Source of the DNA: Tigriopus japonicus
Lineage: Eukaryota > Arthropoda > Copepoda > Harpacticoida > Harpacticidae
Direction: 5' to 3'
Assembly (NCBI GenBank): GCA_010645155.1
Contig: CM021319.1
Span: 8,140,514 to 8,204,513, forward strand
DNA: 64,000 nucleotides
The notes under the pieces are model-generated. The model had not been told where the DNA came from. It did not search any database and saw only the letters and a program-made list of their open reading frames with translations. Every line of letters starts with the position of its first letter. Position 1 is the first letter of the stretch. Below are positions 35,358 to 48,100 of the stretch, one piece after another. Both the position numbers and the translations under genes were made by a program.

Positions 35358-35506
35358 TACACTAGAAAGAAAATTGGAAATGTTGAACGTACTGCGGTAC
35401 ATCGAAGAACAGTAGGCCCGCTTTGTTTCAATGATGATGGAAAAGGTTGTTGAACATAAAGACAAAGATGGAAGTGGTTAGTTTTGCGGTTGGTTAGTTG
35501 GCGAGA

Positions 35507-35628
35507 CGCGTCAGCGTTCTACATCAGCCACTGGGTATGAAATTGTCATTTGCTTTTTCATAGGGTAGTATTTTTGTAGGAAGAGCGAGTGCGGAAATCC
35601 ACAGTGGAATTAGATCATGGTGATGTCT
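35507..35628 (-). promoter_or_regulatory. Conserved upstream block, gene B
   Basis: This is the counterpart of 28507-28617. It shares GCGTCAGC, GTCATTTGCTTTT, CGGAAATC and TGGAATtAGATCATGG in order, at a similar distance from the TATA box. Confidence 0.55.
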
Positions 35629-35639
35629 TTAAACTTCTA

Positions 35640-37069
35640 AGTGGTAGTATTCTCATTAATTCCTGCATCGAGCTACATCGTTGACCCCCCTTTTTTCTAC
35701 TCAAAATGAGTGATACGATATGTGCGGTCAGGCCCATTGTTGCTTGATCTCACCTATCACTCATCCTAAAAACATTGTTCAAAAAAAATGTATTTTGTTG
35801 TTGAAGCCAAAGTCCTTGACTAAGTGTGGTTTCCTTCTTTTGTTTAGCCAATCAGTATTCAATTTTTTTCGCCTTGACTCATTTCCATGTCTCAAGAGTC
35901 CAGTTTAGAACCACTCGATTACGTTCTTTGCTTATCGGGATGAAATAGTCAACAAAGAGTTCCTTGTAACATTCTTCTCTATCCCAAGGGAAATATATGT
36001 AGGTTACCTTTCACCCTTGTCAATTTGCAAGCAATGATCTTAAAAGCCAAGGATTACACGGGAAATCGCGCCCCTTGAAATCTCATAGGGCAAAGTGAAC
36101 AGGAAGAATTGAGCGAAAAACACAGGAAATAGCAACCCTTCGGAAAAATCAACAAAGTAATTTACATCCACACCCCGTCTTTGAATCTTTCATGTTGGTC
36201 CACTCAAAGCTGGAAGTGCCAGGATCCATGAAATTGTTGTCAATAGTGGGCTCAATGAGGAGAAGTGACAATTTCAAATGTAACTTTCTAAGAGCGTTCT
36301 TGTCCCAATGACTCTTGGAGTTCAAGGAAATAATATGAATGACATCGATATTAATTGCCGAAATGGTTCTCAATCATCAAGGCCTTTCTCTAATGAGATT
36401 TAGAAATTGAGCTGAGTGTAAAAAGGCTTTTGTTCAGATCACTCGTTGACGAGAAGTCAGCTTTGTCAGCATGACTCGAGGATTCGGAATCTTTATCCGC
36501 CTTGGTCGAGAGAATGGTACGATGCACTAACATTATGCACCATTATTGGATGATGATCTGCTCACATTTGTTTCCTTGGCTTTAGGAAAAAGGCATGAGG
36601 AAGTGCAATAACATCGTAACATTTCGTTTCCATTGGCTGAGTCGGGGCTAATTCAAGAGCCAAAGCCCTGGCAGTCGATTGAACAGAGTGTGTGCCCTTT
36701 CCTTAATGATTAATGAGAAAGAGAGGATTGAGAAGAATCATCTGAAATGTTCACATTCACTCGAAAACAACTCGTGAGGACACACGGAACAGATCTACGT
36801 ATAACTTCAGTAATCTGCAATTGTTGGTAAAGCGAGCGGATCGGTTATTATTTAGCCCATTTCATGGTTCTGAAACTGTCCATGTAGAGTTCCAAGTCAT
36901 TTTTGCAATAATCACTTGGAGTAAAGTGTAAAATCGGAAATGTCTTCTGGATCAGGATAAACCTTGAGGTTTATGATAAAAAAGGCCTGGGACTTTAATT
37001 TAAAAATAAACAAACCTTAAATCTCCTTCAAAATGCAAATAGAAATGGCCCAGAATGCACATATAATTG
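35640..37069. other. Non-coding stretch
   Basis: No gene recognised. A perfect 10-bp inverted repeat (ATGAGTGATA) lies at 35706-35715 and 35755-35764. Confidence 0.4.
37009..37068 (+). repeat. Direct repeat left of assembly gap
   Basis: The sequence from AACAAACCTTAAATCTCC to GAATGCACATATAA recurs at 37203-37262, on the other side of the gap, almost unchanged. Confidence 0.9.
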
Positions 37070-37191
37070 NNNNNNNNNNNNNNNNNNNNNNNNNNNNNNN
37101 NNNNNNNNNNNNNNNNNNNNNNNNNNNNNNNNNNNNNNNNNNNNNNNNNNNNNNNNNNNNNNNNNNNNNNNNNNNNNNNNNNNNNNNNNNN
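37070..37191. other. Assembly gap (122 N)
   Basis: Undetermined bases between two copies of a direct repeat. Either a tandem repeat was collapsed or contig ends were not merged. Confidence 0.99.
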
Positions 37192-37202
37192 TAATGTAAA
37201 AA

Positions 37203-37262
37203 TGAACAAACCTTAAATCTCCTTCAAAATGCAAATAGAAATGGCCCAGAATGCACATATAA
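37203..37262 (+). repeat. Direct repeat right of assembly gap
   Basis: Second copy of the 60-bp sequence seen at 37009-37068. Confidence 0.9.
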
Positions 37263-37264
37263 AT

Positions 37265-40200
37265 GCAAATAAATTCATATTTCAAAGGGGCATTTGATGT
37301 TTTGTTTCGGGTTTTTGGGACCCAGGACTTACGGGGCTAAAAATTGCGAAATTTTGTGTTTTGGACGGCATATCAACTTATCTTTGTTTGCTTTTTCTGC
37401 CTGTGGATATGAAAACGCTTCAGAAAAGAAACTAGTAACCAAACTAATATCAATCCTTTAATTTGGGATGCCTCGAGAACAACTCCTCCAATCCAAGTTG
37501 AGCAACAATATCCACATGTGTAGTTCGTTCCTTATTCGTTTCCAAGGAGATAGTTTCTGTCAATTTAACTTTTCGAAGTATAACTTTGAGAAAAACAAAT
37601 ATATTTCGTAAAAAAATCGCCCGTACTCGTAAGGTGTACAATTAGCTTTTGATTCTTATACTAGTTAGAAAGGGCTTTCTTTGTCAAGGTAACACATCTT
37701 TCGAAGTTTGGAACCGAGAATTAGATTAAAAATACGAGATGGCAAAATCACTTGTTTTTGTATTCATTCTTAGATAAGGTTTGCAAAGAATATCTTTGAA
37801 ATCAAAATGAATTGAATCGTCAACTTAACAATTGTAACGTCGGCTTACACGTGTAGCTTCAAAAAAGCCCAGCTAGTCAATCAGAGCGTTGACTAATAAA
37901 ATGGCTAAAGAAGGGCTTGAGTACCTCTTATTTTGCAATTTAATGACCAAACCGCTTTATAGTGGCCTGATTTAATGGGATCAATTGCGAAATCAAATTC
38001 ATATTTTACTACAGTTTAATCTTAGTCCACGAAAAAAAGCCTTATGGCTTATGAATGTCTTGTGGGCTTGGTAACTACTTGAACTTCACGGCTTTGATAG
38101 CTGAGACAATGGTCATCACGTCAAGCTTCGAAAAAGCCCAACAAGTTGACGCTTGTTTCCCCCCTTCATCTTCGTTTTTTCAAAAACGATCCCCATCATC
38201 AATCTAAAAATAACATTTGCAACCCAAAATCAGCTGTTGAAATGACATGAAATGAAATACGAGCGCGTTAAATCAAACATAGGTATTGGTTTGGCAACAC
38301 GTACCCATGTAAAAAAAAATGAATGAATAAGTCTTGGAATGGCTCAAAATGAACGAGCTTTGGACGAAATGTAGCAATTAAAAACAAATAGGACTTTTTG
38401 GGGGTAAAAAGAGGCAATTTTGCCCCAAATTCCGTCAATTTGATTACAATTTTATAACAAATCAATTGCAACTTCAATAATAAGAAACGCAAACTCTTGA
38501 CAGTAACTATTTTATCCAAAACTTATTTATTGTTTCCACGGTCAAAAGGCAACCACATCACTTGATGTTTTTTTTTACTTGAAACTTTTTTTAGAGAAAG
38601 GAGGCACAATCGGACGAGTGCTTGCGAATGTACCCGAACCAAGATTGGTAGTAATTAAATCCAAAAGCAACTTTCCATAATGTGCATGGTTTTTAGAATC
38701 TTGTTACAATCGAGGAGCACTAGAAAGCGCCTTAATAAGAAAATAATATTGCACACATAATATCAAGAACGTCAGGTTTTGACATCAATTTTTGACAATC
38801 AAAACCTTTGAAGACCCTGTCTCCATCTAGTTAACAAATTTTTAAAAGTAATGACTCAAAGGCCCCATGGATTCCTAGATATTTTGAGGCTTATGGAATT
38901 GTGCTCATTTGGATTATCTCCAATGCTTTTAGATATAACTTGCATACTTGGTTTCATAGAAAAGTCAAATATTAAGTCAACTCCAATCATCGTGGAAAGT
39001 AGCTCCGCCACGTTGTAGTAATTTTCACGCAACCTCATTTTAACGGTGTGAAAGTTTGCCACCCGTTGCCACTCATAAAGAACCACCTCTTTTGAGTGTT
39101 AAGAGACAAATTGATGGCGCACCTTGGACGATCCACTTGACAAGTATGAGTTCATTTTTATCGCAGAGGTGAATGAACCATTTTCCTTACATGCTATATT
39201 GGTAAAATCCGGTTTTTTTGCCGTTTTCATTGAAGAACAATTAACCAAGATGGAAGGTTGTACTTTCTGTTTGTACCTCAATCAGGTTGAATTATTCATT
39301 ACCTCATAGAATGGCAAGCCTTTTGCAAAGAAATTAGTCGATGTCGCGAACAAGGCTTAGACCTCTCTCCAAGGTGCTAACAAACGTTCCATCCAGCCTT
39401 GTCCAAAGGAAGTTCCAAGTACAAAATGTCAACTTTGGGAACACGCTACTTTCCACTCGGCGACAGTCTAGACATAAATCAAGTGCACCACTAAAGAAAG
39501 TCTGAAGGTAATGTATAAGCGGATTGAGCTTGGCCATATGTTCTACTATTGAAGAAGCTTAAAAAAAACTCCCAGGGGACATTCCTAACTCAAAATGAAT
39601 CATAAAGTTTTACTTTCAAGGCACAGGAGATTGAGCTTACCTTTATATTGTTTTATGGATTCGTCAATTCGTCTTCATTTATCTTGAGGCAAAAGACCCT
39701 CTGGAGACACGAAGGTGATTTTTCAAACATTCACTTCATCTTTAAATTTCAAGGCCACCTTTAAAAAAAGTAAGCTGGCCAAACTATGTGAAACTGAAAA
39801 GGAAAATCTACCTCGTTTACATTTGCTTGGTTGACTAATCAAGGCCTCGGAAATAGCTAAATGTGAAGCCATTTTGAATGGAAAATGGGAAATAGCCCAT
39901 CTAACTTTAATATACACTGCACTTTCCAACCATATTTTCCTCATCAATGCATTAATCCTTCTGAAAGTTGGAACCGATCGGAACATGTCTCGAAAGACCC
40001 ACTCGAAGAATTGGGCTTCCCATTTTGCTAGAGTTAATTGAATTTGTTGCCCCAATTCTCTCTATTTAGAGGGAGTCGGCAAGGTCAGAACTTCTGGTTG
40101 GCTTTCCAAGCCCGAAGTCTTGTTTCCAGTTCATTGTCTCTTCTCGCCAAAGGCCACGCCCTTCAACACACCGTGTTAAAAGACCAAGAAGGTAGTGGAA

Positions 40201-42241
40201 AATTGTTAAGAAAAAAGAAGGTGGAACCGGAAATCCAATCCAAAAGTTTAGTTAGTTCCAATTGCTCTGCTTCTAGTGCTCTCTCTTTCTTTCCCTTCTC
40301 TGTCTTTCCTCACTCAAGGTTTTCGGCGAAAAACGTTTTCATACTTGGCAAGTAACAGCAGCTGACTGCGAGTATACTACGAGTTCCTCTTCTTCTTCTT
40401 CTTCCACTACTAAGGACAGCGTGGACCACTGTATGGCTTTGTGTTTTTGCTGGTTTTTGCAGCCTTTCCTTCGCCCAAGGTTATCTGTTTGGCAACTCCT
40501 AGTGAAAGGCGTGGAAGCTTAGAAGGATGGAAGCAACGATTCGCAAGAAAATGTACATAAATATTGTAATTGCCGTTGCATACATAAATCCCAAGGCCAA
40601 GAAGGTGGAAAAAAGTTTGCCAATATTTGGTCTTTTGTTCTTGATTGTTGCAGGGGCAAATAACAAATCTTGCGGCAAGGCCTTGGATGACGCATTGATG
40701 AAAGTGGTATTAAAAAGCAAATCTTCCAATCACCGGAAAGCGTGGTTTTGGATTCAAACTCCGTTTAAAGGGCACTCTAATGCATTTCAATTCCAGAAAG
40801 ACTTCGTGGCAAGATAAATGGAACACATGACCTTTCCGAAACATGTTCCTGAAGATTTGCGTGTGGTAGCGAGTAATCTAATGAAAAGGCTTTGCTCTTG
40901 ATGGAATTTGGAAACCTATTGGTCGTCGCAATTTTATTTCCTCGTTCTTTTCCATTCTTTGTAAGTCTTCCTCTGCAAGTGAAAACGAGTAATTTGAGGG
41001 AAGAAGCAAAAAACACAGGCTCCTTGAGCTGTCGTTAGGTCGTAAGCTCGCTCCACCAAAGATCGATCAAAGCTGGAAAGCCAGGGTTCTATATTTTAGG
41101 AGCTTAAATAATGTAAACTTAATAAATGGCGCCCGAAAGTGTTCCAAAGGAATCACGTTTTGTGCCATGCTCAAGCTTGAGAGAAACGTTTCGATACGAA
41201 ACATACATCCCTTTGTGAAGGGAAAAGCACTATGCATAATATAATTTTCTGGATTGTTGTTGGCTTTCCAATGCAACTTTTTGGGCATTCAAGCAAGTTG
41301 TCGGAAAGTACATTAAAATTGCCCGCCATCAACATTTGTTGTTATATCCACTGAGGAATATAAGATGGATTCTAGATGAGAGAGAAATGTGAGTCCTCGA
41401 AAAGAGAAAACAGAAGGTCGCCAATGCAATTGGACTTACAAGGCGACCATATTTTTTGTTTGACCTTGATACATCTTGAAGGTTCATTTCCCCATTCGGC
41501 AGAGGCTGTGGTAATTCATTTTTGCTCTCTGTGCGGTTACATTCTCTCGGGTAATATTTTATGTGTGCTATTGGCCCCGGGCTCAAAATGAGATGAGCTT
41601 TGAGCCAAGGCTCGGTTCTCTGAAAGTAAACGACCGTCGATTGCATGGGACGTTGGGCAATATTGCCTTAATTTAAACGCACCGGGATGCATATCAATAC
41701 TGTTCACTCTCTTACTTTCTTCTCCGAGCCCAACACCAAGGCCGTAAAATATTAGGAGCATTGGCATTCAAAGGGACCAAAGTGGTCGGTCGGTCCAATG
41801 CTTGAATTCTTTAAGTGAAAAAAAAGCTGTGCATACGTTTCAAATATCAACCATTGTAAACCCACAAGTAGTCATGGGGGGATATTTTGCAAGCAACCCT
41901 TACTTCCAAATTTGTATTCGGTTTATGGCCAATAACCTGAAACCAACTACAATTGGCTGGCTTGCTGGGCTCTCTTTCGTTCCCAATTTCTCTGGCTGTA
42001 TTGTTCGTGAATCTTGGAACGTAATAGAACACAGCCAAGGCTAACCATCCACACTCTGTCGACCACTTTTGAAGGCTTCTTAGAGTGGAGTCGAGCGGAC
42101 ACAACACGAGAAGTCGATAAAATGGATCCTTCCAGAAAGGCACAGTAGAGGCTTGGGAGGGGCCTTATGTACCCTTCAAGCCTTTTTGACAGCCCTCCCC
42201 TCTTCGAAGACAAAGGGAATAAAAAGGATGATTTTCCTGGT
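37265..42241. other. Unassigned region
   Basis: No gene can be supported. Minus-strand open frames at 38856-39086, 39334-39537 and 39723-40055 are protein-like but unrecognised. A (TCT)n run lies near 40388-40404. The DNA from about 39.8 to 42.5 kb is less AT-rich than its surroundings and could contain exons that I cannot identify. Confidence 0.35.
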
Positions 42242-42340
42242 TCGAAACATGGGGCATTCACTCAGATTTGAAGGCCGTGTTGACACACTCTCTAAACAAA
42301 AAGGTCGTGTAAACCATTGAAACCAGATTCCAGTAGCGGA
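42242..42340 (+). repeat. 99-bp dispersed duplication, copy 1
   Basis: This begins TCGAAACATGGGGCATTCAC and ends CCAGTAGCGGA. It matches 43636-43734 with four substitutions and no indel, in the same orientation. Confidence 0.92.
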
Positions 42341-43635
42341 AAATCTGGTATGGGAAAACGGTTCCAAGTTGTATGCGAACTTCGAGAGCACCTTCCCTTC
42401 GGTACATATACCTACTGTACGATCTAATCGTGAGCTGGTGAAAGTAAAAGGAAGAAGAGGAGCACGCACAACCAACTAGTTTGTATACGGTTCCCAAGGA
42501 AAACCAAGTAGCCTTCTTACTCTCCACTTCCCATATCCCCAGGAAAGAGGATTTGGATCCAACCCAAACGAAGGCTGCTACGAGATAATGAAGGAATTCA
42601 TCTTAAAGTTGAAACGCATTGTAGTAATCCGAAATTGAATAAGGTCTCCCCGGCCTTTCCAGCTTTCTCTTTCGGTGAGAAAATTGCTCTCCTCTGAGTT
42701 AGACCAAAGGTGGGAATTCCCAAATTTCCAGGAACCACCACTTAACAATCGAGTCAAGGGTCCCTTAAAAGAAGGCGTTGGAAGGAATTTATTACAACTG
42801 GATAACCAAGCTCTTTGTTACGTTCATCTTGACATCATATAATACATCTGTACTCCAAACGATATGCTTATAGATTGCCATAGGCGCTATTCACTGAGGC
42901 AATGCAGGTCTACTTCCAATACTTGCCCTTGTGCCTGGAATTGGAATTGAAGAGTAGGTTGCTAGGGAACCTTGAGGATAATGAATAACGGTGATATATC
43001 TACATTCTCCAACATTCCGACATTGTGAAACCTGAGATTCTTGTAAGTTATTTCGGGCATGGTGGCCATAATTCCTCTACCCAGTCTATTATGGACTTGT
43101 TATAATATGACCTGGAAGCCAAGGACGTGCATTTAGAGCCCAACTTTGAGTGGTGATGAATCTGATATGCCTTCGACCACGAGGATTTAATAAAGGTTCG
43201 TATGATAAGATTTTTAAGATTTTTACACTTTTAAAGAAATATAGAAGAACAATCCTTGAAACTATACTTAAGGATGGTTAACCTTACTTGATTTTGGTTT
43301 CCTCTAAAAAATGTATATGTGTTAACAAACGACCCCTTATATGTTGCATTACCAGGACCACCAAATATTTGTAAATTACATTTGGCAATGAAATAACAAT
43401 TCATTTCAATTTTGTCCAAGATTTCGAAAATGTGATATTTTCTAAATAAAAATATGGGAAAATTGCTTGTTCCATTAATTTTTTTGTAAAAAAAAGGTTT
43501 GTTTATCAGTTTAAATCAAAGTGAGAAACAAGCCAACATTTTATATTATAGTTGCAACAGCAAATATTTGGTTTATTTTTTGGGCCACCAGATACTTGTA
43601 AATTATAATTTACAGTGTAATTACTTATTACATTA
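42341..43635. other. Spacer between duplicated segments
   Basis: No gene recognised. A short local direct repeat (GGaCCACCAaATAtTTGTAA type) occurs at about 43355 and 43582. Confidence 0.4.
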
Positions 43636-43734
43636 TCGAAACATGGGGCATTCACTCAGATTTGAAGGCCGGGTTGACACACTCCCTAAACAAAAAGGTC
43701 GTGTAAACCATTGAGACCAGATTCTAGTAGCGGA
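43636..43734 (+). repeat. 99-bp dispersed duplication, copy 2
   Basis: The copy sits in much more AT-rich surroundings than copy 1, which suggests it is the inserted one. No poly(A) tail or target duplication is evident. Confidence 0.92.
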
Positions 43735-43993
43735 ATCAAAACAAAAATTGCAAATTTAGTCCTAAAAATACAAAATAATTAGGAAAAAGGAAGGCAAAAC
43801 AAAATTAGAAAAGAAGCAGAGTAGATATATGACAGTTGTGACAAAACGAATTTAGATTATCAACTCTTTCAAGCTATGACGTAAGACTTACAGATTGTGC
43901 AAGTATAGGAAAAAGTCAGTCTCTATTTTGATTATTGAGAAAAATGTTAGGAAAATTACCTAAAACTCAATTTCGTTACATCATTTCTCCAAA

Positions 43994-44080
43994 GGGGAGA
44001 TGGTTGTAGCGCAGATGACTAACACGCGACCGAACTGTACTCGGGTTCATGGGTTCGATCCCAGGTCTATACTCCCCCCC
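43994..44080 (+). ncRNA. tRNA-derived SINE-like head (A and B boxes)
   Basis: TAGCGCAGATG (44007-44017) fits the Pol III A box TRGYNNARNNG exactly. GGTTCGATCCC (44052-44062) fits the B box GGTTCGANNCC. A D-arm-like GCG/CGC pairing and an anticodon-arm-like CCGA/TCGG stem with a 7-base loop lie between them. The T-loop has only six bases if the TGGG/CCCA stem is used, and the acceptor pairing is poor, so this is not a good functional tRNA. It is best read as a tRNA pseudogene or the 5' head of a SINE. An unrelated tail extends toward about 44240 with A-rich sequence. Confidence 0.6.
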
Positions 44081-44095
44081 ACCCCACCCCACCCC
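44074..44095 (-). other. Potential G-quadruplex (four G-runs)
   Basis: The plus strand reads C7 A C4 A C4 A C4, so the minus strand carries four runs of at least four G with one-base loops, a textbook G-quadruplex pattern. It directly abuts the tRNA-like B-box end. Confidence 0.7.
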
Positions 44096-47000
44096 TCTGT
44101 CTAGTGGATATTACGCCTCGAACGGCGCTTCCTGAACCCAGAATGGGCCCCACACGACTCCAATATACAATATTAATTGTAAGTATAATATATCCCATGA
44201 GACGATGATTCTCGCAATAAACATTATTATAAAAAATAAATACACAGAAACGACGTATTTTGGCAATATTTTTAATCAAAATTTGGTGACCCTCTGCATT
44301 ACTGTACTTAGAGGAGTATACCGTAGAGAGGCCATTGTCGTCATTTTGTCTGCCTTGTTTGTAGCTGATACTGGCCAAAGTTGCCCATAAGTTATGTGAA
44401 AATGCAAATATTTCCGAACAATATCGTGAAATAATTGCCCAAACAAGTGGAAGATCATGGTACAAATGAAAGTGCGCAAGACATATTTTCTTTGCCAAAT
44501 CCTATAATTGCGTGAATCAAATTATCATCTTCATTGAGCACCTTAGCGTAATTTTGGAGAATCAAACAGTAGGCAAGAGGTCACATGCCGATAACTAAAA
44601 GTTTTTCCAAAAATTCCCTCCTACGAATACGATTGTTTGGGCAAGTTTCAACTATTGGCTGATGATAAACGGCCCTTGCTGCCCACAATGAAATTTCACG
44701 ACCAGCCTACTCTAGCATCTCCACTCTATAGACCTCTATGTTACTGTAGGCTAAGCATCAATTTGAAACACAGTTTCGGTAGTTGTCATTGAAAGTTTCG
44801 ATCAATGAAATTTAAAATTGAATCCTTTCAAAAGGAGAGAAGTCGAAGGTAAATTGAGAAACAGTAGGAATATGGCTACAGAGAGTTTATGTTCTTTTGC
44901 ATTTGAAAATAATTATGAGTCGTTACAATGACAACCATTGGATTATTCTACTTAACGTAGGTTTCACATAAATGATGAAGATAGTGAAAAGTACAGAACA
45001 TATATTTAGTCAGTTCTTGAGAAACAATGAGAGACGTTTCTCCAAAACTTTGGGTGATTCTACAATTAAAGAAAAAAGCTCTTTTACGACGGTACTTCTT
45101 GTCGTTAAACATTTTTTTTGATTGGCTTTGAGTGGTACCAGGTCGCATGTTAACTCAATGCACTAATTCAAATTACTCGAGTATGCAACCGACTACCTGA
45201 GAGAACGGTTGAAGTTGCTTTTAGTACATTTCAGCCAAGTGCAGAAAACATTCGACCCAAAGGCTGAGAGATACCTTTTAGTATACCTGGCAGTGGTCAC
45301 TTTGCTTTTTTTGCTCACCATTGAAGCTCCTTGCCTCAGCAAATATTGGGATATTCGTATTAACAATACAAGAGATTGGGACCGATCCAGGAAATAGAGG
45401 TATCAGTATCCGAATCCATTACATATGCATGCATGTCCGACGAAAATACTTTTTAGATTCTTTATGAAACCTGCTCCACAAAATGTTCCATCAAGAATAA
45501 CAAAGACAAGCAAGTCCTCATGCAAAGAAATAACTGGTCAAATAATCTGCTTGATTCAATTAAAATATGTGCAAATAAAGACCCGTGCATTAAAACTGAA
45601 AGTATTTATCAATTTACAAAAAATAAATTTATTTTCTGTACTTGGTTACTGAGGAAAAGGTTATGACCAAAGTATTTAAAGTGTACATTTTCTGAGATAC
45701 ATTTTCCTTTGTGTAATGTACAGTATGTATGATTGGTTTGGGGAAGAAGCATGTTTTTCGTGCACACATACGTATGGGAAGTGCTCGACCATGAGCTAAT
45801 CTTTGGCATTAAAAGATCGAAGATCGTAGCTTGTTTGTTCATTTCGGGGTTATCATAATCATTTCATTTTTGGATTCTTGATGAGTTTGTCATCTCTCTT
45901 CTTGTTCGTTGTCACCAGTGAAACTATTGAAATAATAATCTTCGAGTTTGGTGAATATTCTGCGATCAATTCATTCCACTTTCTTGCTTGGGTCAAGTAA
46001 TTTGATTCTAATTCGTCTAATTTCAACATCTTGGACAAATTTAAGTAAATTGCTTCTACAATAAGAGCCACAAACTCTGGTCTTCATCCGTGGCAATCGC
46101 AAATTTGAATCCATATTTTGAATACCTTACGCTCGAACGACAAGCTTTCTCATTTTAGACCTTTTCCCTTTGATCAAAGTATTAGGAAATAGATTCAGTG
46201 AGCGGGTCAGTAAGCGAATGACTGAGTGGACTTGAGACCAACAAAAAGATACACACCCGATTTACAATTCAGATTCAGCGTCTCTGTCATGCGTGGCATC
46301 CTTGATCGACCATGGTCTTCACGCTATTCTGATTCCTCAGACACTCAGGACACTCACTCAGTATTGGAACGAAAGACATGTTGTTTTTTGGAGGGGCACG
46401 TTTCCCTATTCCATTGTAGCCTTTGGGAATAAAAGTTAATACGACGGATTTCTGTGTTCCAAATATCTGATTTTTGGACACCGACTTCAAGTGTCAAGTA
46501 AGCTTATTCTTTAGTTGTCTGATATGTCAATACTTGCACGAAAAATGACCTAGTTTAAGATAAGTGCAAAGTAACAGGGGGGTTAGCTTCCCCATTTTTT
46601 CATTTTGTTGTTCCAAAAGTTTTTCTTTATCCTCTGTCAACTTTCGGACACATTTCTTGTTCCATGTCAAATTGTAAAATCAATGCATTGATCTCGGCGC
46701 GTTTTGTTTCTAAAGCCTTTTTCGTTCTGTCTTTGCACAGAGTTGAGGTCGATTTCGTCAGTATGGCGGCTAAAATTGTAAGTAATGGCCTTTCTCGTGA
46801 AGTTGAGCGGATTCGCCCAAAGGATGTTTTCCAATGATGAGAATGTTTTGATAGAGTAGAAGCAGAAAAACATTGTTTAAACACTCGAGGATAAGAAAAA
46901 AGCGTGCGCCAATGAGATGATCTTCAAAGGAACTGGCTGACGGATTTCTTCACAACGTGTTCCCTATTTCTGGAAACTGCAAGAGGGTATTCATCTTGAT

Positions 47001-48092
47001 TTGTAATTCTTCAAATATTGGCTCTTCTAACAGAGCCAGCCAAAAAATAGGGCCCCAAATGCCTCGGAGGGAAAGCCTGGTCTGTCATTGGGAAAGTCGT
47101 AATTAGGTGGCTTGTTGTTCCACTTTGGGACCATTTCTCATCGAGGTTCTATTCTTGGCGGTTGGAACGACGCCCTCCAATTTCCCATCAAGTGTCTTTG
47201 GGTGGGTGTCTGGCGAATGCTCGTAGTACACGCTTGTCTTGGGGGAGATTATAAATGGATTCTTCCCCAAATGGAACATTGACCTGACCTACTTCTCGAA
47301 GGAGCTTCTTTTGTGCATGTTACTGTAAATTGCCCGAATCCTTAAATGTGCACTTTTGCTGCTCATACGTTAATCCATATGGAATGCTTATCCCTCAAAA
47401 GAGGGATAATGTCTTTTAGCCTCGAGGGGGATTGCACGCATATCAAGAAAGCTATTGCTCGTTTCTGTCTCCAGGTAGAAAGCCATTCGTCTTGACTGTT
47501 CAAGGAAACATTTCGAATGTTTAATGTATATGCAATCCAATTGAATCGCTAAAACTGAAGGATGTACTTGTAGCCTGTCTGAAATCGTTGAGCAGCATAT
47601 TTCCAAAAATCAAGATCACATCATGACTCGATCAGATTATATTATATTAGGCAATAATTAAAGTGACGTGATCAATCTATGGTAAGGGTTTTTAATCTTG
47701 CAAGGGTACTTAAAAATGATCTAACATTTTGAACAATAAACGGATCAATGAAGCGATCACGACAAAAAACTATGACACAAGCAAGGTTCTGATGAAATGA
47801 GAGGAATCATGATCCATTTTTTTGCCACTTGAACCCAATTGTCAAAGTGTGTGTACGTAACTAATTACTTATTGTAAGTAAATAACGAGTTTTGAGCTCA
47901 TTATAGAATGGTAAAAAGTGAAAAAATATCCTTCATTTCTATTTCAGATCATATTCTAGTTTTCAAAAGTGTTCTTTCGCATCCGTTCAGGAAACAGATT
48001 GATTCATATTTCAATCCTGCACATGGAGATACTTTCCAAAGATCACCAACTTCAGCAGGTTTCGAAAAACGGAATCCCTAAAATGGTCCAAA
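44096..48092. other. AT-rich non-coding stretch
   Basis: No gene recognised. A perfect 9-bp hairpin with an AAAA loop (TTATCCCTC/GAGGGATAA) lies at 47388-47409. Confidence 0.4.
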
Positions 48093-48100
48093 TTACACCC

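Noticed and set aside
34539..35465. A 308-codon minus-strand frame overlapping gene B
   Set aside because: It is a repeat-generated shadow (Met/Ala/Val runs) that extends through the core promoter. Gene B in the other frame is conserved with gene A.
35706..35764. 10-bp inverted repeat ATGAGTGATA with a 39-base spacer
   Set aside because: The stem is short for its loop and there is no associated element. Recorded only in the region note.
43994..44077. Functional tRNA (anticodon TGT)
   Set aside because: The T-loop is one base short for its stem, acceptor pairing is imperfect, and the base before the anticodon is C rather than T.
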